A stretch of 64,000 nucleotides of DNA from Lithobates sylvaticus (lineage: Eukaryota; Chordata; Amphibia; Anura; Ranidae), in NCBI GenBank assembly GCA_028564925.1, contig CM053029.1, positions 428,080,546-428,144,545 on the forward strand. Direction: 5' to 3'. A program made the translations under genes and the position numbers. The stretch's first letter is position 1, and each line of letters starts with the position of its first letter. Positions 11,084-24,525 of this stretch are shown piece by piece. The notes beneath the pieces were generated by a model, which worked only from the letters and a program-made list of their open reading frames with translations, had not been told where the DNA came from and made no database searches.

Positions 11084-12021
11084 GTGCAGTACATTGCCAC
11101 TGGACACACTATACAATCTTCTTTAGATTTCTCAAAACCATATAATATGAGGTCAAACCTTAACAGTTTCAATTTGTATGCATTTAGGCAGGCCCTTGCA
11201 CTACATAGTTTTGGTAACTCTAAAGTTGTATAGTGTGTATCCAGCATATAGTCTGTGTAAATGCGGAGAAATCGTCAGCCATGACCAGCTGACGCGTTGG
11301 GTCCTCTGGCCTCTCTGAGGTAGGCTGGGTTGATGGCACTCTGCATTTAAAAGCCTGAGCTGCCACCCATCACCATGGCAACATATAAACAAACCAGACT
11401 TCCCTGATCAAGGGGTTTAGAAAACCTTTGTTGGTAAGGTATCGGCAGCTCAGTTAAATCCTGTGAGGAGGAAGCGGAGAACAAAGGTTTAAAATCCCTT
11501 TAACTGCCAGGTCCGTACATCGTATGGACCTGGCAGTGGGCGGTTTTGCACACGCATCTGGTGGCTGTAACTACAGGGATTGTGTATAAATCTCAGGAAC
11601 AGTGGTGCCTCCTAAGTATAGCAGTTGAGATAGTTTGAGGAATTTAATATCGAAATGGGATCGCTCACAAACGAGCGGTATAAAACAGCATAGATATCGG
11701 TGTCATCTGCGCCGCCCTGGGAACTGCCTGGTGTCACTGGCTGCAATTCTCCGGTTACTCTGGTGGAGCCCAGCACTCCGGAAAGCTAGGACAAGGATCG
11801 GCGATGCACAGGAACATGGCAGGGTGCCGTCACTTCCGGGTACAGGGTCAGTGGGGAGGTGCACGCGTTCGGAGCATGCATGCTCCTTCCTCAGGCTTTG
11901 GGGGCCATCTTTGAAGAATTTAATTATTTAAATGTCTCAACTGCTACACTTAGAAGGCGCTGCTTTGTTCTTGTTTTTTATGTTCCAGAGTTTCTTCTAT
12001 CTGTAAGCTGGCAGCCTTCTT

Positions 12022-12044
12022 GGGGGGGGGGGGGGGGGGGGGGG
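12022..12044. repeat. poly-G tract
   Basis: About 23 consecutive G on the + strand, immediately before a CTTTCACACTGGGGCG MITE. Confidence 0.9.
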
Positions 12045-12056
12045 AAGCATTCCTAA

Positions 12057-12460
12057 GGCCCCTTTCACACTGGGGCGGGAGCCGCGGCGACGGTAAAGCA
12101 GTGCTATATTTGGCGCTGCTTTACCGTCGTTTTAGCTGCGGGATTTGGCCGCTAGCGGTGCGGTTTTAACCCCCCATGGTGGCCGAAAAAGGGTTAAAAT
12201 CCCCCGCAAAGCGCCGCCGTAGTGGAGTTTTGCGGCGGTATTACCGCGGTGTCCCATTGAAATCAATGGGTAGGAGCGGTGAATACACCGATCCTATACC
12301 GCTCCAAAGATGCTGCTAGCAGGACTTTTTTGACCATCCTGCTAGCGCACCGCTCCAGTGTGAAAGCCAGCAGTGAATGGGCCCGGACTTTTTCAGGCGC
12401 TGTACAGGCGCTATTTTTAGCGCTGTACCGCCTGAAAAACGCCCCAGTGTGAAAGGGGCC
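12057..12460. mobile_element. CTTTCACACTGGGGCG MITE, copy 2
   Basis: 404 bp with near-perfect inverted ends GGCCCCTTTCACACTGGGGC and GCCCCAGTGTGAAAGGGGCC. Flanks are TAA at 12054-12056 and TAC at 12461-12463. This is the best-preserved copy of the family in the window. Confidence 0.75.
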
Positions 12461-13374
12461 TACCAGTCTTGCATGGACTATGTCATGGACTTGAACACTT
12501 GCCCTAGTTACTGATCCCACTCCCACATTTTATCTTTGTATAAACTCACCCAGAGTGCACCAAATTAACCCATTGTTCGTATTGTGTATAAATCTGAAAA
12601 GTAGACTCCTGACTGTCAGTTGGAAGCATCTGGGTGGCTGAACGCCTGCCATGTATCCCGGGTGCTGCTTGCCCATCTGCAGTCCCTGGCCCTACATGGC
12701 AGGTGCCACTGGGTCTCCTCCCCTCCTTGTTGCTGACCCAGAAGTGACATGTTTGACATCATTTCTGGGTCCGCCTCTGTGTCCCTGGGCAGCATGTCTG
12801 GGAAAGCATGTGATGCAATCTGCATTGCATTATATTCATTTGAGCACAGAGGAGACATCACCTGGATGTCTCATTTAAAGAGAACCAGACATCAAATCGC
12901 ATTGAGGACTTTGTCTCCTATGTGATGGGGAAAAAATAAGTTAGAGAAATAGTAAAAATGTCAGTTGCACCCAAGTGCACAAAATTCCCAAAACCACCAC
13001 TCTATGCACGTAAGAATCTAAATGAATGTGTCGGGTAAAAACGCCAATAGTGATACTAGTTGCATATCGCTGTGCACACTGGAGTGAGAGCAATATTTCT
13101 AGCACCAGACCTCCACAATAATACTAATGACCTATAGGGGACTTTTAAATTGCTATCTATGGAAAATCTATGGTACTGAAGCTTGTCACCATTTCACAGG
13201 TGCACTAAAATTTAAGGTTTGACATGCTGGGTATCTATTTACTCGGTGCTACCTCGTCTTATATATTTTACTGAAAAATTGGCTAATTTATTGCGTTTGT
13301 TTGCCCTAGAATTAACTTGAGTGGTGTGGTGTGTGTTTTTATTTATTTTTTTTCTGAAATTTTGGCAGGCCTTA

Positions 13375-13376
<2 letters not shown>

Positions 13377-13431
<55 letters not shown>
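13377..13431. repeat. (GT)n microsatellite
   Basis: About 27 GT units ending in a T run, 430 bases before exon 2. Confidence 0.95.
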
Positions 13432-13433
<2 letters not shown>

Positions 13434-13860
13434 TAAGCATGTGTGCAAAAGTCAGGCAGCAAAATGATTATAGAACAAGTATGGGGGCTAGAGGGAACAG
13501 GTGAAAATCGGAAATTGTCTGTACAATTGTCCACAATGGAGGCAGGCGAGCGCTCTCTACCCAGTGGCACCTGCTATGTATGTCTTTTACAGTTTGCCCA
13601 TGGAAGAATTCACATAGAAAATCACTGGAGTATTCTCAAATTATCAGTTAACCTACAGGATATCTTTCTAAATGATGAATGCAAATATTGTCAATAGTGG
13701 TCATACGTTTTCCCAGTCACATATTGTAGAATGAAAGGGCTTATTACTTCGTATATTTTAATAAATTGGACATTCATTTTTGGACATGTAGTGTGAGAAT
13801 GTGTGTTTTTTTTTTTTTTTTTTATTTTGAACATGGTAATAATTTTGTGTTTCTCTTTAG

Positions 13861-13941
13861 TCAGGTCAGTTCACAGAAGACATGATTCCAACTGTTGGCT
13901 TCAACATGAGAAAAGTTACCAAAGGCAATGTTACAATCAAG
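13861..13941 (+). CDS. ARL8B: ARL8 exon 2 (residues 42-68, switch I)
   Basis: 81 bases, phase 0 at both ends, between acceptor CTCTTTAG and donor GTAAGA. Encodes the switch I region starting SGQF and containing [15 protein letters not shown]. Residue T52 is the effector-loop threonine that coordinates magnesium in the GTP state. T46 replaces the serine or asparagine seen in mammalian ARL8B and ARL8A. Confidence 0.93.
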
Positions 13942-14247
13942 GTAAGATTTTTCTGGGGTATTTTTTGGATCTCTGATTTCAGTAGCTGCAGAGTGGTTTG
14001 CAGCTACTCTGCCCACCCCTTTTCCCCCTCTCCCTTTTCACAATCAAGGAAGATTACCAGTATGTATTATGTGAACCCATTCACGAAACACAGTATTTTT
14101 TTGTGAATTGGCAGTGGAGTGGTACAAGTAGAGGGGCTGCTTTGTGGCAGAGCAAATTTCTTGATAGCTGTACTCCTGGCGCTTAGTAAAAATGTAAATA
14201 GTAATTAAGACGATTCCTATGAGGTGGCATATACCTTGTTGGACTAA

Positions 14248-14547
14248 GGCTGCATTCACACCTGAACGTTTTGTAGCTTGAAGCCTGAAGCTACAAAACG
14301 CTAGAGGGGAAAAAAATACATTATTCTCTATGGAGATGGTTCACATCTCCACTCCAAAACGCCTGAAGCTCAAACAAGTTCCGGACCCTTTTTTTTTCAC
14401 GCGATTCGGGCAGATTTGGGCGTTTTTTATTCTTTTTACATTGGTGACCTTTTGCTCGGCACAAAATTCGTGGCATATCGCGGTAAAAAACGCAGAAATT
14501 CGCGCGATTTTCTGCCTGAAAAGCTACGCTCAGGTGTGAATGCAGCC
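14248..14547. mobile_element. TAA-flanked MITE with GGCTGCATTCACACCTGA ends
   Basis: Exactly 300 bp with perfect 18-base inverted ends and perfect 3-bp TAA duplications at 14245-14247 and 14548-14550. An internal hairpin GTTTTGTAGCTT/AAGCTACAAAAC lies at 14267-14299. PIF/Harbinger-type by target size. Confidence 0.8.
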
Positions 14548-16754
14548 TAACTCTTTAACTCAGCCTATTTCTAAAATTATTGCAACTTCTGGAGTTCCGA
14601 TTTTAAATAAGCATTAAAGAACATTTAGAGGGGAATATCCGTAAACTGGAGCATGCAGAATCTGTATCAGCTGTGTGTGTCAGCCAATCGGCTTCTAACT
14701 TTCAAACTTTAATTTTCAAAGCTTTACTGGGCAAGCCGAAGTCAGAACCTGGCTGGTTGCTATACACAGTGACCTCTCACTACTGTCTAGCTGTTTAGGC
14801 TATCTGCGCCAAGTAAATTTCCTTGTTGTGGGGTTTTTATTTATTTTTTATTCCCCTATAACAAGACTTGTATTCAAAAATGTGTTTCCTGAAAGCTGGT
14901 GATAATAAAAAAAAAAAAAAAAAAAAAGGGGAGTTTCATTAATGCAGTAATGGTGGACCTCTGCTTGGGAGCCTATCGTGCAGGAAGAATTGCATGCTTC
15001 TCTCAGAAAAGATTTCCTTTTAAAGTGCCACTGCTTTCTTCTTATTCAGCAACTGCCAGTTGGCTGGTTAAAGTATGGCAGCTAGCAACTGTTAAAGGAT
15101 GTCTGCAGCTATAGCCCTATTTAGATAGGAAGTCCTCCTCTTACTGCTGCCTGCTTGCTCGTAGCTAGCAACTCATGGGTTGGTGCAGAGGGGAAACGAC
15201 TCAAGGGATGATGCAGAGAGGAGAATGATTGTGAACTGTTTAGAGAGTAGGCAAAGTGGGAACTAATTTTGTCTGGGGTTTAATAGTCGGTGCTCAATGT
15301 TTTCTCCAATCACAGACTGTAAAGGGCATGGAACCGGAGTAGTAGGTTATCCGGTTTGGTGTGGAATGGAAAGCAAAGCAAGAATTTATCATTTATCCAT
15401 GAAATGGATATAAGGAGGCAGAGTGGAGGTAACTTATGACTGTTGGGGGGGCAGTAAGACACAGTAAAACAGTGCCCATGGTTGGGGGTTGGTTTGTTAT
15501 TAATAACAAATCAGTCGAACTTGATGATTCATAATTTATTTTTGTTTCACTAGCAAGAGACGGTGTTGTGAGAAGAGATGTCATTCTCCCCTGCTATTAA
15601 AGTAAACACAGGGGGAGGGTCATTCCATCACTACTTTGTTTACATTTGCTGCAGGGCCGAATCGAATGACAGCTCCTATATATCCCAGTGCTGTCTCTGA
15701 GGAGGATGTTCAGGACTACAATAGCTAATGCAGACTGCCTCTGCCAGGGAGAACCGCCAATGTCATTGGGTGCTGGCAAGCTGCCCCCCCTCGTCTAAAG
15801 GAAACACAGGGTGGCATCACCAGGTGATGTCACAGGATGAGCCCGTCCTTTTTTGTTAATTTTGGTGATGGCGAATAAGCAATGTAATTGGAAACTGGTA
15901 AGCGATGAGAGCTTTACATTTTTTTGCTTCAAGCATATGTGAACCATGCTTTTTTTCCCACAAGTCTGCAGCAACCCTTGACTGTGTGGGACAGTGCTTT
16001 GAAGCAGCATTGGGCTATGTTAAACCAATGCAAGGAGTGTTAGTTGACATTGTATGCATAATGATAACTATAAGGCCAAAAGGTGGAGTGAGTGACATGT
16101 GAGTTCACAGCTGCTCCGTCCTTAACTATTGCAAAGAGAAAAATCTCTCCCATGGGACTTTATTGCAGCAAAACATAGTACACAAAAGATTAATAAGATA
16201 TATGTTTATTATACAAAACTGTAAAACCTACATGCTAAAATCCTTTGATCACTGAAAATGCACATAATTTAGCATTGCCTTGCTGTACATTGTAGAACAA
16301 CACCTAAACATGCACGTATGCAGCGAACTGTGGTGTTAAATTTACCAATCTCCCACCCTCTTATGTAAGGGGAAGAGAGAGACCTCTAAGTGCACATTGA
16401 TTGCTGGATGCATAATGATTCAATCTCTAATCTTCAAACGCATTTCATTTTTTTTAAAAAAAACATCTTTAGCGGATATGATGTGAAAGTGCATTTTATG
16501 TAGCGGCTTATGTGCAAATGGGGTGTCCCTGCGGTGCAGTCCTGCATGAGTCCCATGTCCTGCATGAGTCCTAGCAGCCTTGCCCGAATCCCACAGGTAG
16601 TCAGTAGATGCCCCCCCAAATGAAGCCATCCACTCTGATGAGACGGTGGGAGATTGGTACTTCTAATCCTGCGCTCTTCAACCTAATCATCTACTATTTA
16701 AATTAGGTTCACTAGGTTTAGCTGCTCTCCCAGCGAGGTCTAGGCTGCAATCAT

Positions 16755-16777
16755 GGGGGGGGGGGGGGGGGGGGGGG
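16755..16777. repeat. poly-G tract
   Basis: About 23 consecutive G on the + strand. Confidence 0.9.
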
Positions 16778-18139
16778 CTCGCCAATGCAGTTGCACAATA
16801 TGTAGATTTTCTTCCTTCAGCTGATGGTGGTGGATCTGCCATGCTATATAAGAGATTCTGGTTATCTTTTGGATATTTTGAAAAAAAGTACAGATGGAAA
16901 GGAGGTTACTTGTGGCTGTCGCTGGATGTCTGCTCCTTTTTTTTTTTATATAAGTCCATTGAGCATAGGTTTGGAAGTACTTAATTACTTTGTCAAACAC
17001 GAGTCCATTAACCCATTCCAAAACCAATTCATCTCGAAGTGGATTTTGTTTGTCTTGGAGCATAATTATTTTCCATTCATGGTCGCAGTCTATCTACAAA
17101 AAACGGGTACAGCTATGCCATCGCCTATTATGGAAAAAGAACATACCATTCAGTCAGTTCCAAAGACTTTTTTTACGGAATTGCATGACAGACCACAATT
17201 ATGAAGAACACCGCATCAAAAGGGAGGAGGGTTCTAAAAAAAAAAATCACTTTTATCACTAATTTCAATATATAAGTAGGTTTGTCAGGATACATTTGCC
17301 AATACTGATCAGAGATCCCAAATTGCAAAAAGTTCTTCCAGACAGACCTCAAGTAGTCTTCAAAAAAGCAAAAAAAATATCAAAAATGTAACGGCACCCA
17401 GTAAAATCCAAAATAGCACAAAGAGGATAGATGGTATGCCCATGTTCATAGATTTAAAAGGCACTTATCCTTGCAGAAAGATCAACTGTAAAGCATGCTC
17501 ATATATTACTAGAGGCCAAAAAAACATTTATTGGTAATGATGGGAAGACATATATATGAAGCAAAAGCATTCATCACGTGTGCCACACAATATGTGGCAT
17601 ATGGTTTGAGGTGTCCCTGCGCACATTTATGTAGGTAGAACCACATCGCCGTTTTGATAGAGGGTGACAGACCAGTGTTCCCCACGACACTTTGCCCTCT
17701 TTCACAATGGAAGCCAGCAGGATCTAAAAATAGTGTGCTAGGAAAACCTACTGGATTTTCACACTGGACAGTATAACACCAAAAGGGTTAAATAAGGACA
17801 TTGAAATCAGTATTGTAATCACTTAAAGGAGAAGTCACCAATGTCAGTCCAGGTACCTCCTCATCCTGACCATGGAGTCTGGATCTGCCAGGTGCCTGGA
17901 CAGACACCTGTCTCAGGCTCTCAGTGAGCTGCTGAGATCCTGATACGGCTGCTCCGCCCCCTCCACAGCTCAGTGCTCCAGTGAGCGAGGCAGGAGAAGA
18001 GAGCTGTGACTGACAGTCAGCAGCTCTTTGCTCAGGGAGCTCTGAAAAACGAGTGATCGGCAGCGTTCGATTGCTCGGTTCTCAGTGCAGTGGTGGGACA
18101 GATGCAGCATCGGACCGATTGGTCTGGAATAAGTGGGGT

Positions 18140-19396
18140 ACCCCAAGGTTTTTTACGAATATGTGAAAAGTGTGGCATGCATTTGTATTCAGCCCCCTTT
18201 ACTCTGATACCCCTAACTAAGATCTAGTGGAACCCATTGCCTTCAGAAGTCGCCTAATTTAGTAAATGGAGTCCACCTGTGGCTTATTTTATCTCGCTAT
18301 AAATACAGCTGTTCTGTGAAGCCCTCAATGGTTTGTTGGGGAACCTTCGTGAACAAACAGCATCATGAAGGCCAAGGAACACACCAGACAGGTCAGAGGT
18401 AAAGTTGTGGAGAAGTTTAAAGCAGGGTTAGGTTACATTAAAAATAAAAAATAAATACCCAAACTTTGAACATCTCGAGCACTGTTCAATCCATCATCTG
18501 AAAATGGAAAGAGTATTGCAAAACTGCAAACCTACCAAGACATGGTCGTCCAGCTACACTGACAGGCCAGGCAAGGAGAGCATTAATTGGAGAAGCAGCC
18601 AAGAAGCCCATGGTAACTCTGAGACCCACAGCTCAGGTGGGAGAATCTGTCCGCAGGACATCCATTAGTGGTGTACTCCACAAATCTGGCCTTTCTGGAA
18701 GAGTGGCAAGAAAGCCATAAGTCCCATTTGCAGTTTGTGAGAAGCCATGTGGTAGACAAAGCAAACATGTGGAAAAAGGTGCTCTGGTCAGATGAGACCA
18801 AAACTGGACTTTTTGGCCTAAAGGCAAAACACTATGTGTGATGGAAAACTAACACTGCATATCATCCTGAACACACCATCCCCAGAAACGTGGTGGCAGC
18901 ATTGGTGGGGATGCTTTGCTTCAGCAGGGACAGGGAAGTTGGTCAGAGTTGATGGGAAGATGGATGGAGCCAAATAAAGGGCAATTTTAGAAGAAAACCT
19001 GCAAAAGACTTGAGACTGGGGCAAAGGTTCACCTTACAGCAGGACAACGACCCTAAACAGACAGAGCTACAATGGAATGATTTACTGTAGATCAAACCAT
19101 ATTTATGTGTTAGAATGGCCCAGTCAAAGTCCAGACCTAAATCCAATTGAGAAACTGTGGTAAGACTTGAAAATTGCTGTTAACAGATCCTCGCCATTCA
19201 ATTTGACAGAGCTTGAGCTATTTTGCAAAGAAGAATGGGCAAAAAATTTCACTCTCTAGATGTGCAAAGCTTATGTGCCACTTTGTGTTGGTCTATCACA
19301 TAAAATCCCAATAAAATACATTTACGGTTTTGGTTGTAACATGACAAAATTTGGAAAATTTCAAGGGGTATGAATACTTTTTCAAGGCACTTTATA
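18140..19396 (+). mobile_element. Tc1-like transposon, 5'-truncated relic
   Basis: Body of a Tc1-type element with transposase on the + strand. The left terminal repeat is missing. The right end, reading GAATACTTTTTCAAGGCAC, is present at 19371-19389. A transposase start region (ATG at 18364, MKAKEH) and the QQDNDPK catalytic block near 19037-19057 can be recognised. Several stops and frame breaks and a deletion near 19260 make it inactive. Same family as 34862-36532 and 50935-51485. Confidence 0.85.
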
Positions 19397-19850
19397 TAGT
19401 ACTGCTGATGGATCGCTCGGTGTGTGTGTGCGCACACCTATGCCCCTTTGTAAATTGTCTGACTAAAAGGGGTTAATGCCTCCTCCTGTTACTCTGAGCA
19501 AGGGTTTGCTTTTAGAGAGATGGGAGGAGTGCTACTGAGCATGTCTGAAGGAGGCCACTCCCTCGGACATGCGTTGCAGTATTTATAGCAACTTGGGAGT
19601 ACACAGACTTTTGTTCTGTGACCCCCCCGCAGCACATTGGTCCGGTGTCTACAGTCGCCATGGTTCCTCATTGTACCGCCACAGGCTTCAGTGAGCGAGT
19701 ATCTCCGTCCCGACTCCCGCGGCAGCCCTTGGCTCAGAGCCCCAGACTGCAGGCAGCAGCCATTCAGCTTTGTAGATGGAATCACTCTGCCTATTTTTCC
19801 TCTCTAGGGTTTACAGAGAATGGTCCGAAAAATAGAAAATGTTTATCCTT

Positions 19851-19893
<43 letters not shown>

Positions 19894-20315
19894 GGAGAGA
19901 TGATCGAATACCACCCAAAGCTTTGTGGGAAAAGACATACATTTTTATTTGGTTACAGCGTTGCACAATTGCGCAATTGTCAGTTAAAGCAACGCAGTGT
20001 CGTATCGGGAAAAAATGGCCTGGAGCTGAAGTGGTTAAAGTATAAATCCCACTGACACAAATAGCAATTTCCTGTCTTGATATTAAAAACTTTTGCCGAA
20101 TTAGACACTGAGATGCCTTTGAAACTGTAACCCTGAGATTGATGTGTATTTTCTGAGCTCTTGCTGATCCTTCAGTATTCAGTCATATGATTGGAATCTT
20201 AGATCATGTGCTAGTTGCCTTATACATGTCTGTTGCATTGAGTTCTTCAAATGACTAATGCTTACCGGTATTTTAAGAAGCAGTTGTTTTTTTCTTATCC
20301 TATTTTTAAGCTTTT

Positions 20316-20680
20316 GGCTTCATGTACACGGGATGTTTTTACAACCTCTCCTGAACAATTTAACTTGACAGATGGTAATGTCAGTTTTGCTGCGTTTGTG
20401 TTTTTTTAGAAGCGTGTTTTTATTTATTTGAAAAACGCTTCTAAACGAAACGTGGTTTACCACGTTTAGTCGCGTTTTGGTGTCTGAAATGTGGAAATCT
20501 TCGGTGTCTGAACCCTATTTTTTTTTTTTTTTTTTCTTTCCAAGAAATGCTGTTAAACGCAACTGCCTAAAAATGGCAATAAACGAGACTGTGTGTACAT
20601 GGTCACATAGGATAACATTGAAAAAAAGCATCCAACTGCTTCTGAACGTATGTTTAGCAGCGTCCCGTGTACATGGGGCC
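20316..20680. mobile_element. MITE with GTACACGGGA ends
   Basis: Left end GGCTTCATGTACACGGGATG and right end CGTCCCGTGTACATGGGGCC are inverted repeats. Right flank is TTA; left flank is TTT or TTG, eroded. Internal AAACGCTTCTAAACG repeats make further hairpins. Confidence 0.65.
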
Positions 20681-20726
20681 TTAATGTTTTTAGGGGTTGT
20701 AGAGGATTAGAATAATCTCCTCCCTA

Positions 20727-21030
20727 AGGCCTCATGTACACTTCTGCTGATAAACGGACGTTTAGGAGCAGTTGGGCATTTTTCTCAGCTGCCCCTGAAC
20801 TCTCCTCTGTTATTTTATCAGTACATGTACACAGGGTCGTTTAGAAGTTTCTAGGCAGTTGAGTTCAGAAGTTTTTTTTTTATTTTTTTTTTTTGGAAAG
20901 CAAAAAAAATGTGTTCAGACTGATGTTCAGAAGCATTTGAAATGCCAAACGCCTGTAACAGCTTTTAAACGCGGTAACTAGCGTTTTAGCAGCGACGTTT
21001 TTCATTTTAACAAACGCTTCTAGATGAATT
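20727..21030. mobile_element. related MITE, right end lost
   Basis: Left end GGCCTCATGTACACTTCTGC follows TAA at 20724-20726 and resembles the neighbouring element. GTTTAGAAG, AACGCCTG and CGTTTTAGCAGCG blocks follow. I find no matching right terminus, so it is truncated or diverged. Confidence 0.5.
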
Positions 21031-21188
21031 TCTCGTATTAAGAGGAGCTCCAGGCTCCTTCAGAAAAAATAAGTCAGCAGAAACTATAGCTGCTGTCTTT
21101 TTATTGGGCACTTGCCTGTCCTGGAATTAAGTGGTGTTCTCACCCCAGCCATTTTTTTTTTTTTTTTTCCAATCTGCTCTCGGGTACT

Positions 21189-21600
21189 AAAAGTGGTTGT
21201 AAACCCTCCATTACAACTTGCACCTACAGGTAAGCCTAGATTAAGGCTTACCTGTAGGTACAAGAAATATCTCCTAAACTGTGTAGGTTTAGGAGATATT
21301 TGCCAAAAAGTTTTACAACGTTGTCTACAGCGCATGCACGCCATAGACAGCGGTGCATTCACAGGGTTAATCCCCATTCACAAATCCAAGGCCAGATTTG
21401 AAGTCTCCCGCACACATGCGCGGAGCGACGTCTTTGCTGCTCTGGCCAATAACAGCGCCGCAGCAGCGCTGTGATTAGCCGGAGCGGCGATACCCGGAAG
21501 GTTACTTCAGGGTATCTGTGGAGAGATGGCTGGAGGGGGAGACGAGGACAAAAAAAAGAAAAGAAGAAAAAAAAAAAACACGGGTTTACGACCACTTAAA
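21189..21600. mobile_element. inverted-repeat element with AAGTGGTTGTAAACCC ends
   Basis: Left AAGTGGTTGTAAACCC and right GGGTTTACGACCACTT are inverted repeats. A hairpin CACCTACAGGTAAGCCT/AGGCTTACCTGTAGGT lies at 21222-21261. It shares its interior with 1612-1970. The target duplication is unclear. Confidence 0.6.
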
Positions 21601-22770
21601 GGCAGAACAGTGGTTTGCCAATGTAAACATGGTAGATCTCTGTTCTGAGAGGAGAGAAGGCCTTTTATCCTGTGTCTCTGCAAAGGGACTCGGTTGATCA
21701 CAGATTGGAGTAAGATCCTGGCCCCTTACTACGTGATCGGCTGTAGCCAATGACAGCTGATCACATGATACACTTTTTTTAGCAAAAAATAACCCTAGTA
21801 GTGATTAAATGCCACCAAAAGAAGGCTCTATTTGTGTGGAAAAAAAATTATAAAAATGTCATGGGTACAGTGTTGCATGACCGCTTAATTTTGCTGTCAC
21901 CCTTTGAATGACAGACATGAAAATTACCCGGGCAGGACGAGTGTTTAAAGGCGCCAGATTTAACACAAAAAGAGGGATTTGGTGCCCTACAGACCCCAGA
22001 TCCCTCCAAACAAAAAAAAAAATTTACTGATGTTTACATTCCTTGTGACGGCAACAAAAGTGATTTGATAAAAAAAAATGTAATAAATAAAAAATAAACC
22101 TAAATGGACAGTGTAAAAATAGAAAAATCAACAGGTGTCAGAAAAAGTCCTGGTCTTGAAGTGGTTAAACTGAATGCATTGTTTTTACAAGTGATTTACA
22201 ATCTAACTGCTTCCGGACCGCCCCACGTACATTTCCTGCAGCAGCGCGGCCTCTCTGCACGAAATCGCATACCTGTATGTGATTTTGCACGCACTGACGG
22301 CTCCCGCTGTGATCTGATGTCCCTTGATTGTTCACAAGGCAGACAGAATGGCGGTCTGCCTATGAAAAAAGGGAGATTGTTGTTCTGTGAGAGGAGAAGA
22401 CAGATCTTGTTAGTGTACGGGTTGTCCTCCGAATCGCTGCAATCCCACTAGAAGTCACTGATCACAGCCATTTCTAGTAAGAAAAATTAAAAATGACATA
22501 AAAATATCCCATAGTTTGTAGATGCTATAACTTTTGTGCAAACCAATCAATATAAGCTGCTTGGGGTTTTTTTTTTTCTGCACAAACCAAATAAACACTG
22601 AGGTGATCAAATGCCACCAAAAGAAACTTTTTATTTGTGGGGGGGGGGGGGGGGGGAAGGACACAAATTCTATTTGGGTACAGCATCGCATCACGCAGTG
22701 CCATATCGCAAGAGGCCTGTTCGTGAAGGGGGGGGGAGGCACATCATCCTGAGGTCAAGTGGCTAGTCAC
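21600..22770. repeat. degraded TTAA/CCACTT-type elements
   Basis: Contains right ends of the CCACTT family (GAAGTGGTTAAA near 22156-22167, GTCAAGTGGCTAG near 22755) and its usual GATCAAATGCCACCAAAAGAA word at 21801-21824 and 22604-22625. Two adjoining copies are likely but borders are poor. A poly-G run lies at 22639-22656. Confidence 0.5.
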
Positions 22771-23097
22771 AGGCTTGAGACAGGTTATTAACCAACCCAT
22801 GTTTATCTGCAGATCACTGACTTGGCTTTACTGTATGGCAGGGATGTCTGCGTTACAGACGCCGGTACAGTACTTAATTTTGATGGGTATCCAATCCCAC
22901 TTCCAATCAGATCACCAAGGCGATCTGAAGTTTGGCCCTCCCCAGCCCCCCCCCCCTTCCATCCGCAGGCTCTTGAGACACATCACGTGCCCAGGAGACT
23001 ATGGAACCATTCACGCCGTAGTGGGCAGCTGGCTGTCAAACGGTATGAAAATAGTCGGCTGCCCACAGTGAGGGAGAGAGGGAGAGAAAATATAATC

Positions 23098-23120
23098 TCT
23101 ATCTATCTATCTATCTATCT
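23098..23120. repeat. (ATCT)n microsatellite
   Basis: About six ATCT units. Confidence 0.85.
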
Positions 23121-23979
23121 TCCAAAAAAGTCTGCAGCTAGAGTATTTGTAGCTGGTGACTTTAAAATTTTTGTTTACAGGTTGAAGGACCCCTTTTTAA
23201 AAGCATTTTTTTCAGTCTTGATTGTATGTCTTGGCTCAGATAGAGAGGAAGGCTGACGGAAGCTTTGCAGTGCTGACATTCACAGGCTGCCCAGAAAGGA
23301 GGGAATATTGGGGAGATAAGACAAGACCACTAGTATTGTAAGTTTAACTATTGTGTATCTCCCTAGCAGCAGAGCTTGTCCTGTCACCTCTCCTGCTTTT
23401 TTATTTTTTCCCTCTCTGTTCCTGCTCTGTGTTCCCTCAGCAAACTCTCTCATTCCTATTGCTCTTTGAAGGAACATGCCAGGAGAACCAATAGACAAAT
23501 TCCTGTGGCAGCACACTCCCCACTAGGTGTTGGAGAATAGCACTAACATTTTCATAATTGATTTGTTGGCCAATTTATTAGGGATGCACCGCTTTATCGA
23601 CCACAAATGGGGTTATCTGCCTTTTTTTTTTATTTTATTTTTTTAACGCAAAAGTGATTCAAAAACTTCTCAGTGTGAAAGCAGCCCATTGGCTGAAAAC
23701 GTGACGATTAATGGCCTAAAATTATATTTAATTTCATGATCTTAATTAACAATTGTACAAGGCATATAATAAAATTTTTATGTATAAACAAATGAATGTA
23801 TTATCATGTATACTGTCCGTTTCGACTAAGTACATCTTGATTATTTTGATTTAATCGCCTAAAATAATTTAGCTAGTTAATATGTAACGTTTAAGAAGGG
23901 GGAAAAAAATAGAAAAATATTCAAGAATCAAATTTTTATATGCAGTGTTTTAAGTATATACGGTAGCTGGTTATGTAGA

Positions 23980-24525
23980 TTGATTATAGGCCGACCCGAA
24001 TATAAGCTGAGGCACCTAATTTTACCACAAAAAACTGGGAAAACATATTGACTCGAGTATAAGCCTAGGGTGAGAAATGCGCAGCTACTGTAAGTGGAAA
24101 AGAGGGTCAACAATGCCCATTTGCAGCCTCACTGTGCCCATTTGCATGCCTCACTGTGGCCATTTGCAGCCATAGGTCCCTTGAACTTAGTAGTTAATGG
24201 TTTCTAGATGCCCCCTAGCTGCAGCCCAAATTTGGGGTCTCTGGACCCAAAGGGTCCTGAAATGACATTGCTTCAGATGGACACAGTTGACCGACTTTGG
24301 GGCCCTGTATCTCGGATTTGGATATGTTGTAGTGTTGGTTCCACTGAGATTGCACACCAAATTCCTAGCACCGAGTGGCCCTGAGATACAGGGCCACAAA
24401 GTTAGGTCGGAAAATGTCATTCTCTGCTGCAAAAAAGTGCTTGACTCAAGTATAAGCCGAGGGGGGCATTTTCAGCACAAAAAAATGTGCTGAAAAACTC
24501 TGCTTATACTCGAGTATATACGGTA
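23980..24525. mobile_element. TACCGTATATACTCGAG element, copy 2
   Basis: Right end CTCGAGTATATACGGTA at 24509-24525 is intact. The left end is degraded to CCGACCCGAATATAAGCTGA. The interior matches 5511-6140, including the TTTTACCACAA word and the CGACTTTGGGGCCC hairpin arms. Confidence 0.6.
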
